Below are positions 15,958 through 24,096 of a stretch of 64,000 nt of DNA, piece after piece; the first letter of the stretch is position 1; each line of letters begins with the position of its first letter. The translations under genes were made by a program, and so were the position numbers. The notes below the pieces were generated by a model that was given only the letters and a program-made list of their open reading frames with translations, ran no database searches and had not been told where the DNA came from. This stretch comes from JBHJGS01 sp050331575. GTDB lineage: Bacteria; Pseudomonadota; Alphaproteobacteria; Sphingomonadales; Rhodothalassiaceae. The DNA is taken from positions 1-64,000 of the forward strand of contig JBHJGS010000026.1 of the NCBI GenBank assembly GCA_050331575.1. Reading direction: 5' to 3'.

Positions 15958-16812
15958 ATGGGGTTGGCGATGAAATATCTGACCAAAAGCGTGCTGTTTT
16001 CGACCATCGTGGTGGCCAGCGCTGCCGCGATTGCCGGCGGCGATTTGAAAGATGAGCATTGGCTTGGCCGGGATGCGCAATCAACTGAAACGGTCAACCA
16101 CAGCGCTTGGGACTCTCTCTTGAAGCGCTACATCCAACGCGATGAGGCCCTTCAGCTGAACCGGTTCGATTATGGTGCGGTCGGCGACGAGGATCATCAG
16201 GCGCTAAAATCCTATATCGACGCGTTGGAGGCGGTGACCGTCACCGACCTCAACCCGGCCGAACAGAAGGCCTATTGGATCAATCTGTACAACGCTTTCA
16301 CCGTGGACGTCATTCTCGATGCCTATCCGGTGGACTCGATCCGGGCCATCGGCGGTGGCCTGTTCTCGCGCGGCCCGTGGGGCGACGACGACTATACCGT
16401 CACCGTGGAAGGCCGGGACCTGACCCTGGACGATATCGAACATGGCATTCTGCGACCGATCTATGACGACAGCCGGGTCCATTACGGCGTCAACTGTGCA
16501 TCGGTCGGCTGCCCCAATTTGGACCGCGACGCCTATACGGGCGCCCGTGTTGATCAAATGCTGGAAGAGAATGCACAAGACTTTATAGCCTCGCCGCGCG
16601 GATTGCAGGATATTTCCAACCGTGGCGCAAAAGTTTCCAGTATTTATCACTGGTTTAAAGAGGATTTCGGCGGCGATGACGCCGGCGTGCTCGCGCATTT
16701 GAAGCAATTTGGCGGATCTGAGGTCGCTGAACGCCTTGAGGGCGTCAGCCGGGTTCGCGGACATGATTATGACTGGTCGCTGAATGACACCGCGCGTGTC
16801 AGCACGAATTGA
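15958..16812 (+). CDS. exported DUF547 protein
   Basis: A 284-residue protein of the DUF547 family, whose biochemical role is unknown. A signal peptide is clear (KSVLFSTIVVASAAAIAGG); the ATG at 15970 (MKYLTK) may be the real start, 4 codons in. Family blocks present are QKAYWINLYNAFTVDVIL, the central GPWGDDDYTV, and VHYGVNCASVGCPNL with its two cysteines. It is 11 bp from the TVP38 gene and probably heads an operon with it, the FAD oxidoreductase and the kinase. Cysteine-containing DUF547 next to a disulfide oxidoreductase suggests a shared redox theme, by inference. Confidence 0.8.
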   Translation: MGLAMKYLTKSVLFSTIVVASAAAIAGGDLKDEHWLGRDAQSTETVNHSAWDSLLKRYIQRDEALQLNRFDYGAVGDEDHQALKSYIDALEAVTVTDLNPAEQKAYWINLYNAFTVDVILDAYPVDSIRAIGGGLFSRGPWGDDDYTVTVEGRDLTLDDIEHGILRPIYDDSRVHYGVNCASVGCPNLDRDAYTGARVDQMLEENAQDFIASPRGLQDISNRGAKVSSIYHWFKEDFGGDDAGVLAHLKQFGGSEVAERLEGVSRVRGHDYDWSLNDTARVSTN

Positions 16813-16823
16813 GGAGAGTTTCG

Positions 16824-17576
16824 ATGAGCACCACGACCGTTGCGCAATCGCCTGCAAAGAAATCCACGCCACTGTGGCGGCGGCTCTTACCCCTATTCAT
16901 TTTGGTTGCACTGATCGGTGCGGCCTTTGCGACCGGGGTTCATGAATATTTCACCCTCCAGGCCCTGAAGGAAAACCGCGAACTGCTGCGCGATTTCGTT
17001 GAATCCAACGTCTTTGTCGCCGGCCTTGTCTTTGTGCTGGTCTATACCGTGGCCGTGGCCTTGTCCCTACCGGGGGCCCTGTTCCTGACCCTGGCTGGCG
17101 GATTTATGTTCGGCACCGTGTTAGGCGGGCTATTGGTCGTCACCGGGGCCACCGTCGGGGCGACGATCATCTTCCTCATCGCGAAGACCTCGTTGGGCGA
17201 GCTGTTCCGGGAAAAGGCCGGCAAATACACCCAGAAGCTGGAGGCGGGCTTCAAAGAGGGCGCGCTGAGCTATATGTTCGTCTTGCGTCTGGTGCCGCTG
17301 TTTCCGTTTTTCGTGGTCAATCTGGTGCCGGCCTTTCTGGGTGTCAGCACCGGCACCTATGTGATCGCGACGTTTTTCGGCATCATGCCCGGCACTTTCG
17401 TCTACGCCTCTGTGGGCAATGGCATCGGCCAGGTGTTCGACGAAGGCGGCCAATTGGATCTGGGCATCATCTTCGACCCGGCGGTGCTGGGGCCCTTGCT
17501 GGGGCTGGCCGCGCTGTCGCTGATCCCGGTGCTCTATAAGAAGCTCGCCAAGAAAAAGACCGTACCGGCCACGTAA
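16824..17576 (+). CDS. TVP38/TMEM64 (DedA-superfamily) membrane protein
   Basis: A 250-residue polytopic inner-membrane protein of the SNARE-associated/DedA superfamily, members of which are linked to lipid scrambling or transport. Conserved blocks are the re-entrant loop LFLTLAGGFMFGTVLGG, the GATVGATIIFLIAKTSLG helix and RLVPLFPFFVVNLVPAFLGV. The start is the ATG at 16824 behind GAGGAG. It ends 46 bp before the FAD oxidoreductase gene. TVP38-like proteins and this class of oxidoreductase occur side by side or fused in other bacteria, which supports joint function. Confidence 0.88.
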   Translation: MSTTTVAQSPAKKSTPLWRRLLPLFILVALIGAAFATGVHEYFTLQALKENRELLRDFVESNVFVAGLVFVLVYTVAVALSLPGALFLTLAGGFMFGTVLGGLLVVTGATVGATIIFLIAKTSLGELFREKAGKYTQKLEAGFKEGALSYMFVLRLVPLFPFFVVNLVPAFLGVSTGTYVIATFFGIMPGTFVYASVGNGIGQVFDEGGQLDLGIIFDPAVLGPLLGLAALSLIPVLYKKLAKKKTVPAT

Positions 17577-17622
17577 AAGGGGCCGGTCCGACCCTTGCTC
17601 TGGAACAAGGAGGGACGCTGTC

Positions 17623-19059
17623 ATGGCTGAGGATACGAGCCGACTTTCGGCGGATCTGTGCATCATCGGCGGTGGATCCGGCGGCCTGGTGGTGGCGGCG
17701 GTGGCCGCCCCCCTCGGGGTGAAAACGGTGTTGATCGAAGGCCATAAGATGGGCGGAGACTGCCTGAATTATGGCTGTGTCCCTTCCAAGGCGGTGATCG
17801 CGGCGGGAAAATATGCCCATCACCAGCGCGAAAGCGGTCGCTTTGGCGTGACACCGGCGACCGGTGCGGTGGATTTCAAAGCCGTGCACGACCATATCCA
17901 CGATGTCATCGCCGGCATCGCCCCGCACGACTCGCCGGAGCGGTTTGAGCAACTGGGCGCCAAGGTGATCCAAGCCAAGGCCGCCTTCACCGATCAGAAA
18001 ACGGTTCAGGCCAACGGCGCGGCGATCACGGCCAAGCGCTTCGTGATCGCCACCGGCTCGCGCGCCGTGGTGCCGCCGATCGAGGGGTTGGCGGATGTGC
18101 CCTATCTCACAAACGAGACCGTGTTCGATCTGACCGAGCAGCCGCGCCATCTGATCGTGCTGGGCGGCGGCCCGATCGGCATGGAGATTGCCCAGGCGCA
18201 TCGCCGGCTGGGGGCGCAGGTGACCGTGGTGGAAATGGGCGACCCCATGGGCAAGGACGATCCGGAACTGGTCGAGGTGGTGCTGGAGGCGGTGCGCGCC
18301 GACGGTGTGGATATCCGTCGCAACACCAAGGCGGTAAAAGTCGCCCAGCAGGACAACGAGATCGTCCTGACCGTGCAGGAAAACGGTCAGACCCAGGATC
18401 TTCGCGGCAGCCATCTGCTGGTTGCCACCGGCCGCGCGCCGGTGGTTGACGGGCTCAATCTGGAGGCCGCGGGCGTTGATTATGACAAACGCGGCATCAA
18501 GGTGGATCCGCGCCTGCGCACGTCGAACAAGAAGATCTATGCGGTGGGTGACTGCCGCGGCGGCCAGCAGTTCACTCATGCCGCCTCTTATGATGCCGGC
18601 ATCGTCATCCGCAACGCGCTGTTTCGGTCGCCCGCCAAAGCCGATCCCGGCGCCATCCCGCACGTCACCTACACCGATCCGGAGCTGGCGCAGATCGGCC
18701 CGACCGAGGCAGAGGCGCGGGACCAGCATGGTGACAAGATCCGCGTGGTCCGTTTTCCCTACCAGGACAATGATCGCGCCCGTGCTGAGCGCGCCACCCG
18801 CGGGTTCGTCAAGGTGGTCACAGACAAGAAGGGCAAGATCCTGGGCGCCGGCATTGTCGGCTTACAGGCTGGCGAATTGCTGCAGCCTTGGATTCTGGCG
18901 ATCGGCCAGGGATTAACCATGCGCGCCTTCACCGAGATGGTGGCGCCCTATCCGACGCTGGGCGAAATTAACAAACGAGTGGCAAGTGAGTATTACCGCG
19001 AGGCGCTGTTTTCTGGTAAAGCAAGAGCGCTTGTGAAATTTCTGCAGATGTTAGGCTAA
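17623..19059 (+). CDS. FAD-dependent pyridine nucleotide-disulfide oxidoreductase (mercuric reductase/Lpd-like)
   Basis: A 478-residue class I flavoprotein disulfide reductase. The N-terminal FAD motif is CIIGGGSGGL, the redox pair is Cys47 and Cys52 in GGDCLNYGCVPSK, the NAD motif is VLGGGPIGMEIAQAH, and the second FAD motif is IYAVGDCRG. The C-terminal interface motif, normally H-x-H-P-T-x-x-E with the catalytic His, reads APYPTLGE, so the base is replaced by Tyr. There is no N-terminal heavy-metal domain or C-terminal Cys pair, so true mercuric reductase is unlikely. The substrate is unknown; the operon context (DUF547, TVP38) argues for a membrane-linked redox role. Confidence 0.82.
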   Translation: MAEDTSRLSADLCIIGGGSGGLVVAAVAAPLGVKTVLIEGHKMGGDCLNYGCVPSKAVIAAGKYAHHQRESGRFGVTPATGAVDFKAVHDHIHDVIAGIAPHDSPERFEQLGAKVIQAKAAFTDQKTVQANGAAITAKRFVIATGSRAVVPPIEGLADVPYLTNETVFDLTEQPRHLIVLGGGPIGMEIAQAHRRLGAQVTVVEMGDPMGKDDPELVEVVLEAVRADGVDIRRNTKAVKVAQQDNEIVLTVQENGQTQDLRGSHLLVATGRAPVVDGLNLEAAGVDYDKRGIKVDPRLRTSNKKIYAVGDCRGGQQFTHAASYDAGIVIRNALFRSPAKADPGAIPHVTYTDPELAQIGPTEAEARDQHGDKIRVVRFPYQDNDRARAERATRGFVKVVTDKKGKILGAGIVGLQAGELLQPWILAIGQGLTMRAFTEMVAPYPTLGEINKRVASEYYREALFSGKARALVKFLQMLG

Positions 19060-19110
19060 GAACTGATCCAGGATAAGACCAGCCCGCGTTACAGGACGCT
19101 GTTCAGCGGT

Positions 19111-20505
19111 TTGAGCTTCAAGCTGCTGACCCTGACCATCATCTCCATTATGGTGGTTGAAGTGCTGATCTTTGTGCCATCTGTGGCGAAATTCCGCGCC
19201 GATTATCTGAAGCAACGCATCGCGGCGGCTCAAATCGCCGCCTTGTCGTTGACCGAAGCTGCCAATGGCTCGATCTCCCCGGAACTGGAAAAGACCCTTC
19301 TGGAAACCGCCGGTGTGGAGGGCGTGGTCTTGGACCTGGGCGACCGGGCGGAACTGATCCTGCAAGGCGGGATGCCCACCAATATTGTTGCCCGCTACAG
19401 TGTTGACGACCGGCCGACGCCGTTGCTGGTCCGAGACGCCTGGGAAACCCTGCAGCGCGGTGGCGAAGCCTTGGTTGAGGTGCGCGGTGAGCCGGTCAAT
19501 CGTGCCGGTATTTCCATCGCCGTCGTGTTGAGCGAGTCTGATCTGTTCAACGCGATGCTGGCCTATGGCCGCAATATCTTCTGGCTGTCGCTCTTGATCT
19601 CGCTGATCACCGGCGCGCTTATCTATTTGGCGCTGTTGTGGCTGATCATCCGGCCGGTCTGGCGGATGAGCGGCAGCATGGAGCGGTTCCGCGACAAGCC
19701 GGACGATCCCTCACGCATCATTGCCCCCACCGCCCGGCGTGATGAGATGGGCATGCTGGAACGCGAGATGGCACGGCTGCAGACCGACCTGCACAAGCAT
19801 TTGGGCGAACGTCGGCGGCTGGCGCTGCTGGGCGAGGCGGTCAGCAAGATCAATCATGATCTGCGTAATATTCTGGCCTCGGCGCAATTGTCCTCCGAGC
19901 GGCTGCGGCGGGTGGAGGATCCGCAGATCAAGGCGATGTCCGGGCGCTTGGTCACCGCCATCGACCGCGCCATCGCCCTGTGCGAGCGGACCTTGAAATA
20001 TGGCAAGGCCGACGAGCCGCCGCCGGATCTGCAGCCGGTGGCGCTGCGGATTTTGGTCGACGAGGTCGGCGCGTCGCTGGCCCAGGGGTATCCGATCGCC
20101 TTCGTCAATGCCGTGCCGGAGGAGTTCCGCTTGCGTGCGGACCCCGATCAGCTGTTCCGGATGCTGCTCAATCTTGGCCGCAATGCCGCTCAAGCCCTGC
20201 AAACTCAGGACAGCGCCACGATTACCGTGTCGGCGGCCGCACAGCGAGATGGCCGGGTCGATCTGCGCATTGCCGACAATGGGCCGGGCTTACCGCTGGC
20301 CACACAGAAGACCCTGTTCACGCCGTTCAGTGGCTCGCACAGCAAAGGTGGCACCGGCCTGGGCCTTGCGATCGTGGCCGAACTGATGACGGCGCATGGT
20401 GGTGAGGCTGTGTTGGAAAAGTCCGACGCTCAGGGGGCGACCTTCCGCCTGCTCTTCCCTGCGGGCAGTGCCCTCAGCGCGCCGGCCCGCCGCCGGGCCG
20501 GGTAG
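19111..20505 (+). CDS. membrane sensor histidine kinase (start uncertain)
   Basis: A 464-residue form with two membrane helices (about 1-20 and 158-180) flanking a periplasmic sensor of about 135 residues. A HAMP-like linker, an H-box KINHDLRNILASA (His249), an N-box MLLNLGRNAAQAL and ATP-lid motifs DNGPGLP and GGTGLGLAI follow. The TTG at 19111 is the only standard start near the first helix and has no good ribosome site. Coding-like sequence continues upstream in frame to the stop of the oxidoreductase gene (TAA at 19057-19059), without ATG or GTG. The 3' end overlaps the opposing gene by 32 bp. No response regulator is adjacent. Confidence 0.82.
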   Translation: MSFKLLTLTIISIMVVEVLIFVPSVAKFRADYLKQRIAAAQIAALSLTEAANGSISPELEKTLLETAGVEGVVLDLGDRAELILQGGMPTNIVARYSVDDRPTPLLVRDAWETLQRGGEALVEVRGEPVNRAGISIAVVLSESDLFNAMLAYGRNIFWLSLLISLITGALIYLALLWLIIRPVWRMSGSMERFRDKPDDPSRIIAPTARRDEMGMLEREMARLQTDLHKHLGERRRLALLGEAVSKINHDLRNILASAQLSSERLRRVEDPQIKAMSGRLVTAIDRAIALCERTLKYGKADEPPPDLQPVALRILVDEVGASLAQGYPIAFVNAVPEEFRLRADPDQLFRMLLNLGRNAAQALQTQDSATITVSAAAQRDGRVDLRIADNGPGLPLATQKTLFTPFSGSHSKGGTGLGLAIVAELMTAHGGEAVLEKSDAQGATFRLLFPAGSALSAPARRRAG

Positions 20506-21262
20506 CGGCTTTGTCGTCCAGCAAGTCGCGCACCGCCACGCGCATCAGGTGGATCAGAGTTTCCGGCGTGTCATAATCCATCACCGAGACCCGCGGCAGA
20601 TTGGCCTGGGCCTGCGCCCCGGCCGCGCCTTGCAGCAGGAAAGGCAGCATTTTCCGATCCTTCACGAAGAACAGGCAGGGCTTGCGAAGGGCCAGCGCCA
20701 TGCCGGCCTCCACATAGATCGACGAGGACACCTTTTCCGGCGCGATCAGGATGAAGATGCGGCTGCGTTGCAACTCGATGAAATTCTTCTTCAAGGCAAT
20801 GTCCGGCGGATCGAATTCGCGCCGCTCATAAATGCGCAAGCCGGCATAAAAGACGCCCTTCAAGCCGCATTCGCGCTCCAAGATGGCGATGATCCGGGCG
20901 ATCAGATCGCGTTGGGCGCCGATCCGGTCATCTTCATCGAAGCCGGCCATGGGTGTTGAGATGAAGGCGTCGTAGGGCTCTTGATCGGCTTCGGGCAGGG
21001 TTTCTGGTGCCACCATGTCGGAGAATGGCTGTGCCTTTTGGCGCACACGCGAGACCAGAAGAAACGCCAGGACCAAGACGCAGACGAATGCCGCCAGGAA
21101 CAAGATGATCTGTCCCGTCTCTGACAAGGCAAAGCTGACCCCCAGGGCGATGATCGCGATCAACCCCCCGAAATAGGCCAGGACCTGCGGTAAGCTTTTC
21201 AGCTCGGCGACAACCGACAAGATGTCGGACGCGGAAAACCCCGAGGCGCGCCGCTCGCTCAT
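20474..21262 (-). CDS. membrane-anchored nucleoside-deoxyribosyltransferase/TIR-like protein
   Basis: A 262-residue protein. Two membrane helices (about 28-46 and 51-71) are followed by a cytosolic alpha/beta domain (about 97-225). That domain has FISTPMAGF, FYAGLRIYERREF, RIFILIAPE and the motif SSSIYVEAGMALALRKPCL with Glu185. This pattern resembles the nucleoside 2-deoxyribosyltransferase/TIR-like superfamily, where a Glu in an E-x-G-x-A context is catalytic. It is clearly paralogous to the upstream soluble protein and starts within its stop codon (ATGA), so the two are made together. NAD or nucleotide cleavage at the membrane is an inference; the exact family is not certain. Confidence 0.65.
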   Translation of the reverse strand: MSERRASGFSASDILSVVAELKSLPQVLAYFGGLIAIIALGVSFALSETGQIILFLAAFVCVLVLAFLLVSRVRQKAQPFSDMVAPETLPEADQEPYDAFISTPMAGFDEDDRIGAQRDLIARIIAILERECGLKGVFYAGLRIYERREFDPPDIALKKNFIELQRSRIFILIAPEKVSSSIYVEAGMALALRKPCLFFVKDRKMLPFLLQGAAGAQAQANLPRVSVMDYDTPETLIHLMRVAVRDLLDDKAATRPGGGPAR

Positions 21263-21795
21263 GGCCGCGCCTGTTGGGCGGTGAAGCGGGCAATTTCCTC
21301 TGCAGCCTTTAAGGTGCTGCCGGCACCAAGCGTCAGTTCGACGATTTCGATCGGCGGCAGAATGCCGCGGCCGCCCAGCTTTTCAGATTCGATCAGGGAA
21401 TATGGCAGATCCGCGCGCCGGTTGGCCAGGATCAGGCACGGAATGCCCCGGGCGAAGGCGAAGCCGATTTCGACCAAAACACTGGAGGCGATGCGCCCAG
21501 GATAGATCATGACAAAGGCGGCTGCGCCGGCAAGCGCCCGGAAATCCTGCTCCGCTGCGGCTTGCGGACCGGAAAAGCCCTCCGCCGTGGCGATCGTCTC
21601 GCCCGCATAATAGACCGTGCGGCCATCCGCCCGAAGGCTTTTCACAAGGTCCAGGATCGTGCTGCGGCTGTGTTCATAGGCCGCTGCATCGGCAAAGCCG
21701 CTCATCGGGGCGCCGATGAAGATATCCACGCGCGGCGTGGGGTCCGGTGAGCTGGCAAGGGCCGGGCGGGTTGGGGTCATGCACCAGGGATCCAA
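21259..21795 (-). CDS. soluble nucleoside-deoxyribosyltransferase/TIR-like protein
   Basis: A 178-residue cytosolic protein (173 if the ATG at 21780, MTPTRP, is used). The domain runs FIGAPMSGF (26-34), VYYAGETIATAEGF, FVMIYPG and SSVLVEIGFAFARGIPC with Glu109. These line up one-to-one with the downstream membrane protein, and both keep SS-x-x-VE-x-G-x-A-x-A-x-x-x-PC. It is the first gene of a two-gene operon with a 4-bp overlap. Upstream lie copy 1 of a palindromic repeat and the ahcY control region. The likely role is nucleotide/NAD metabolism or signalling; no closer function can be read from the sequence. Confidence 0.65.
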   Translation of the reverse strand: MDPWCMTPTRPALASSPDPTPRVDIFIGAPMSGFADAAAYEHSRSTILDLVKSLRADGRTVYYAGETIATAEGFSGPQAAAEQDFRALAGAAAFVMIYPGRIASSVLVEIGFAFARGIPCLILANRRADLPYSLIESEKLGGRGILPPIEIVELTLGAGSTLKAAEEIARFTAQQARP

Positions 21796-21808
21796 ACGCC
21801 GTTACCGA

Positions 21809-21850
21809 CTAGGGCCTTCTCCAATCCATCGCAATCGCGCTTGATCGGAG
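21809..21850 (+). repeat. dispersed palindromic intergenic repeat, copy 1
   Basis: Core CTAGGGCCTTCTCC, then a GC/AT-alternating segment ending TTGATCGGA. It matches copy 2 (39912 onwards) at all but four of about 41 positions. Its palindrome is decayed compared with copies 2 and 3. It lies between the deoxyribosyltransferase-like operon and ahcY. Confidence 0.7.
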
Positions 21851-21940
21851 GACAATGCTCGGCTTCGACAGTGCGAGCACCTTTGCTTTGAGGTGCTACC
21901 ATCGCCGGCGGCGCGCGGCAAGCGGCGCGCTTATGCTCAC

Positions 21941-21956
21941 ATAAAGATATCTTTAT
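21941..21956. promoter_or_regulatory. perfect 16-bp palindrome upstream of ahcY (probable operator)
   Basis: ATAAAGATATCTTTAT is a perfect inverted repeat with no spacer, an AT-rich island in GC-rich DNA, 98 bp before the ahcY ATG. Sites of this look bind ArsR-type regulators of S-adenosylhomocysteine/methionine genes (SahR-like) in proteobacteria, as I recall; I cannot confirm the exact consensus. Position and symmetry support an operator for ahcY. Confidence 0.6.
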
Positions 21957-22054
21957 ATGCCGCTTGCGCGGACGCGCCGGCGCTGTTAGAAGCGCGCGCG
22001 ACGTTGGCGGTGCAACCGCCCCCATTCTCAAGACTGACAGGAGTTTTCGCGCCC

Positions 22055-23341
22055 ATGTCCGATTACAAGGTCAAGGATATTTCGCTGGCCAAATATGGCC
22101 GCCACGAAATTGAGATCGCCGAGACCGAGATGCCGGGCCTGATGGCTCTGCGCAAGGATTATGGCGACAGCAAGCCGCTGAAGGGCGCGCGCATCGCCGG
22201 CTGCTTGCACATGACCATCCAGACCGCGGTGTTGATCGAAACGCTGAAGGAATTGGGCGCGGACATCCGCTGGTCCTCGTGCAACATCTTCTCCACCCAG
22301 GACCATGCCGCCGCGGCGATCGCCGAGGCCGGCACGCCGGTGTTTGCCTGGAAGGGCGAAACCGAAGAGGAATATGACTGGTGCATCCGCCAGACCATCC
22401 AGGGCCCCAATGGCTGGACGCCCAACATGATCCTGGACGATGGCGGCGACCTGACGCTGATGATGCACCAGGAGTATCCGGAACTTCTGAAGGAGGTGCG
22501 CGGCATCTCTGAGGAGACCACCACCGGCGTGCTGCGACTTTATGAGATGGAGAAGAAGGGCACGCTGGGCGCGCCGGCCATCAATGTGAATGACAGCGTC
22601 ACCAAGTCCAAGTTCGACAATCTGTACGGCTGCCGGGAAAGCTTGGTCGACGGCATCAAGCGGGCCACCGATGTGATGCTGGCCGGCAAGGTCGCCGTTG
22701 TTGCCGGTTACGGCGATGTCGGCAAGGGCTCTGCGGAATCGCTGCGCAGCCAGGGCGCGCGCGTCACCGTGACCGAGATCGACCCAATCTGCGCGCTGCA
22801 AGCGGCCATGGAGGGCTATGAGGTCCGCACCATGGACGAAATGGCGCCGAAGGCGGATATCTTCGTTACCGCCACCGGCAACAAGGACGTCATCACCATC
22901 GATCATATGCGGCAGATGAAGGACCGCGCGATCGTCTGCAATATCGGCCATTTCGACAATGAGATTCAGGTCGCCGGCCTGCGCAACATGAAGTGGCACA
23001 ATGTCAAGCCGCAGGTGGATGAGATCGAGTTCCCCGACGGCAAGCGCATCATCCTTCTGGCTGAGGGCCGGCTGGTCAATCTGGGTTGCGCCACCGGCCA
23101 CCCCAGCTTCGTGATGTCGGCCAGCTTCACCAACCAGACGCTGGCGCAGATGGAATTGTGGAACCATGCCGACCGCTATGAGCGGAAGGTCTATGTGCTG
23201 CCCAAGCATCTCGACGAGAAGGTCGCCGCCCTGCATCTGGAAAAGTTGGGCGTCAACCTGACCCATCTGACCGCGGAGCAGGCCGACTATCTGGGCGTCG
23301 ACGAGAAGGGCCCGTTCAAGTCGGACATGTATCGCTACTAA
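22055..23341 (+). CDS. ahcY: adenosylhomocysteinase
   Basis: Hydrolyses S-adenosylhomocysteine to homocysteine and adenosine in the methyl cycle; cytosolic, NAD-bound tetramer. It has 428 residues. Motifs are GCLHMTIQTAVLIETL, the substrate-site segment SSCNIFSTQDHAAAAIA, NAD-binding VVAGYGDVGKGSAESLR, and the C-terminal lysine/tyrosine tail FKSDMYRY. The start is the ATG at 22055 behind ACAGGAG; the frame is open upstream through the palindromic operator, but that sequence is not protein-like. It is a single gene with its own operator and a strong hairpin 9 bp after the stop. Confidence 0.97.
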   Translation: MSDYKVKDISLAKYGRHEIEIAETEMPGLMALRKDYGDSKPLKGARIAGCLHMTIQTAVLIETLKELGADIRWSSCNIFSTQDHAAAAIAEAGTPVFAWKGETEEEYDWCIRQTIQGPNGWTPNMILDDGGDLTLMMHQEYPELLKEVRGISEETTTGVLRLYEMEKKGTLGAPAINVNDSVTKSKFDNLYGCRESLVDGIKRATDVMLAGKVAVVAGYGDVGKGSAESLRSQGARVTVTEIDPICALQAAMEGYEVRTMDEMAPKADIFVTATGNKDVITIDHMRQMKDRAIVCNIGHFDNEIQVAGLRNMKWHNVKPQVDEIEFPDGKRIILLAEGRLVNLGCATGHPSFVMSASFTNQTLAQMELWNHADRYERKVYVLPKHLDEKVAALHLEKLGVNLTHLTAEQADYLGVDEKGPFKSDMYRY

Positions 23342-23350
23342 TGCCCGCGC

Positions 23351-23377
23351 AGGCGCCTCTCACGCTGAGGGGCGCCT
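23351..23377 (+). terminator. strong hairpin after ahcY
   Basis: AGGCGCCTCTC (23351-23361) and GAGGGGCGCCT (23367-23377) form an 11-bp stem with one G-T pair and a 5-nt loop, starting 9 bp after the ahcY stop. No T-tract follows, so it may be a transcript 3'-end stabiliser or a weak terminator. Confidence 0.5.
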
Positions 23378-23492
23378 CGCCCTGGGCGGCATTGTTGCAG
23401 CGCGTAAGACTGCCGAAAGGGTTCGCACGGTAGTATCCTCGCTTCCAATAAAGGCATGAGGGATTGCTGTTGCGGCGAATAGGGCAGCGCTC

Positions 23493-23936
23493 ATGCGGGA
23501 GGGATCGGCCGTGCCAATTGAGGTCAATTTCGACCCCGCCACCGGTGTGTTGACCGGGAAGATCTCCGGTGAATTGACCTTGCCGGAGTATCGCGACGTC
23601 ATGGAGCAAATCCTCGCCTCTGAGTCGATCCCCAACAACGCCGATACGGTATGGGATTTGCGCGCGGTTCGGTTAAGCTCGATCAATGCGGCGTGGATCG
23701 ACCAATTTTTGGCGTATCGGCGCTCGATTTCCGACCGGCGGAGGGATTGCCGCCTCGCCTATATCGTCTCCGACGAGATGGCGGAAATCCTCACGCACCT
23801 GGTCTCGGAAAAGGGGCGCGACATTCCCTATGATTACGGTATCTTCCGGTCTGAGGCGGAGGCGCGCGCCTGGCTTTTGAGCGGCGAGGACGCTCCGCCG
23901 CAAGCGGCGTTGGGCCGGGGCCGCGCCGGGGGATGA
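23493..23936 (+). CDS. small STAS/SpoIIAA-like protein
   Basis: A 147-residue soluble protein. The fold reads as STAS/SpoIIAA-like: two N-terminal strands (VNFDPATGVLTGKISGELTL), a helix EYRDVMEQIL, a strand TVWDLRAVRL, a helix around AAWIDQFLAYRR, a strand RLAYIVSD and a final acidic helix. No catalytic residues can be picked out. A GTG at 23511, better placed behind GGAGGG, may be the real start and would drop 6 residues. The C-terminal tail (ALGRGRAGG) is low complexity. No partner kinase or sigma-regulator gene is next to it. Function unknown. Confidence 0.6.
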   Translation: MREGSAVPIEVNFDPATGVLTGKISGELTLPEYRDVMEQILASESIPNNADTVWDLRAVRLSSINAAWIDQFLAYRRSISDRRRDCRLAYIVSDEMAEILTHLVSEKGRDIPYDYGIFRSEAEARAWLLSGEDAPPQAALGRGRAGG

Positions 23937-24096
23937 GGGCCGCCGGCCCCGGGCTTTCCGGGGTCGACTGATCCGCGCCCGCGCCTCGGGCCGGCCGACG
24001 ACGCGGTCGATCCAAGCCGAGTTTCGCGTATTCTGTTTGACCGACAGGGTCGGGTTGCCGCGTATCGACACCGACGGGCCGGGGAGGGTATCCGCC

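Noticed and set aside
17623..19059. Mercury-resistance (merA) assignment
   Set aside because: No N-terminal metal-binding domain, no C-terminal Cys pair and no mer genes nearby; only the general flavoprotein family is supported.
21957..22054. SAH or SAM riboswitch between the palindrome and ahcY
   Set aside because: Only a short GGCGG/CCGCC stem-loop is visible; the conserved SAH-riboswitch core and pseudoknot elements are not recognisable.
22028..23266. Minus-strand 412-codon frame opposite ahcY
   Set aside because: ahcY is unambiguous; the reverse frame has no ribosome site or recognisable domain.
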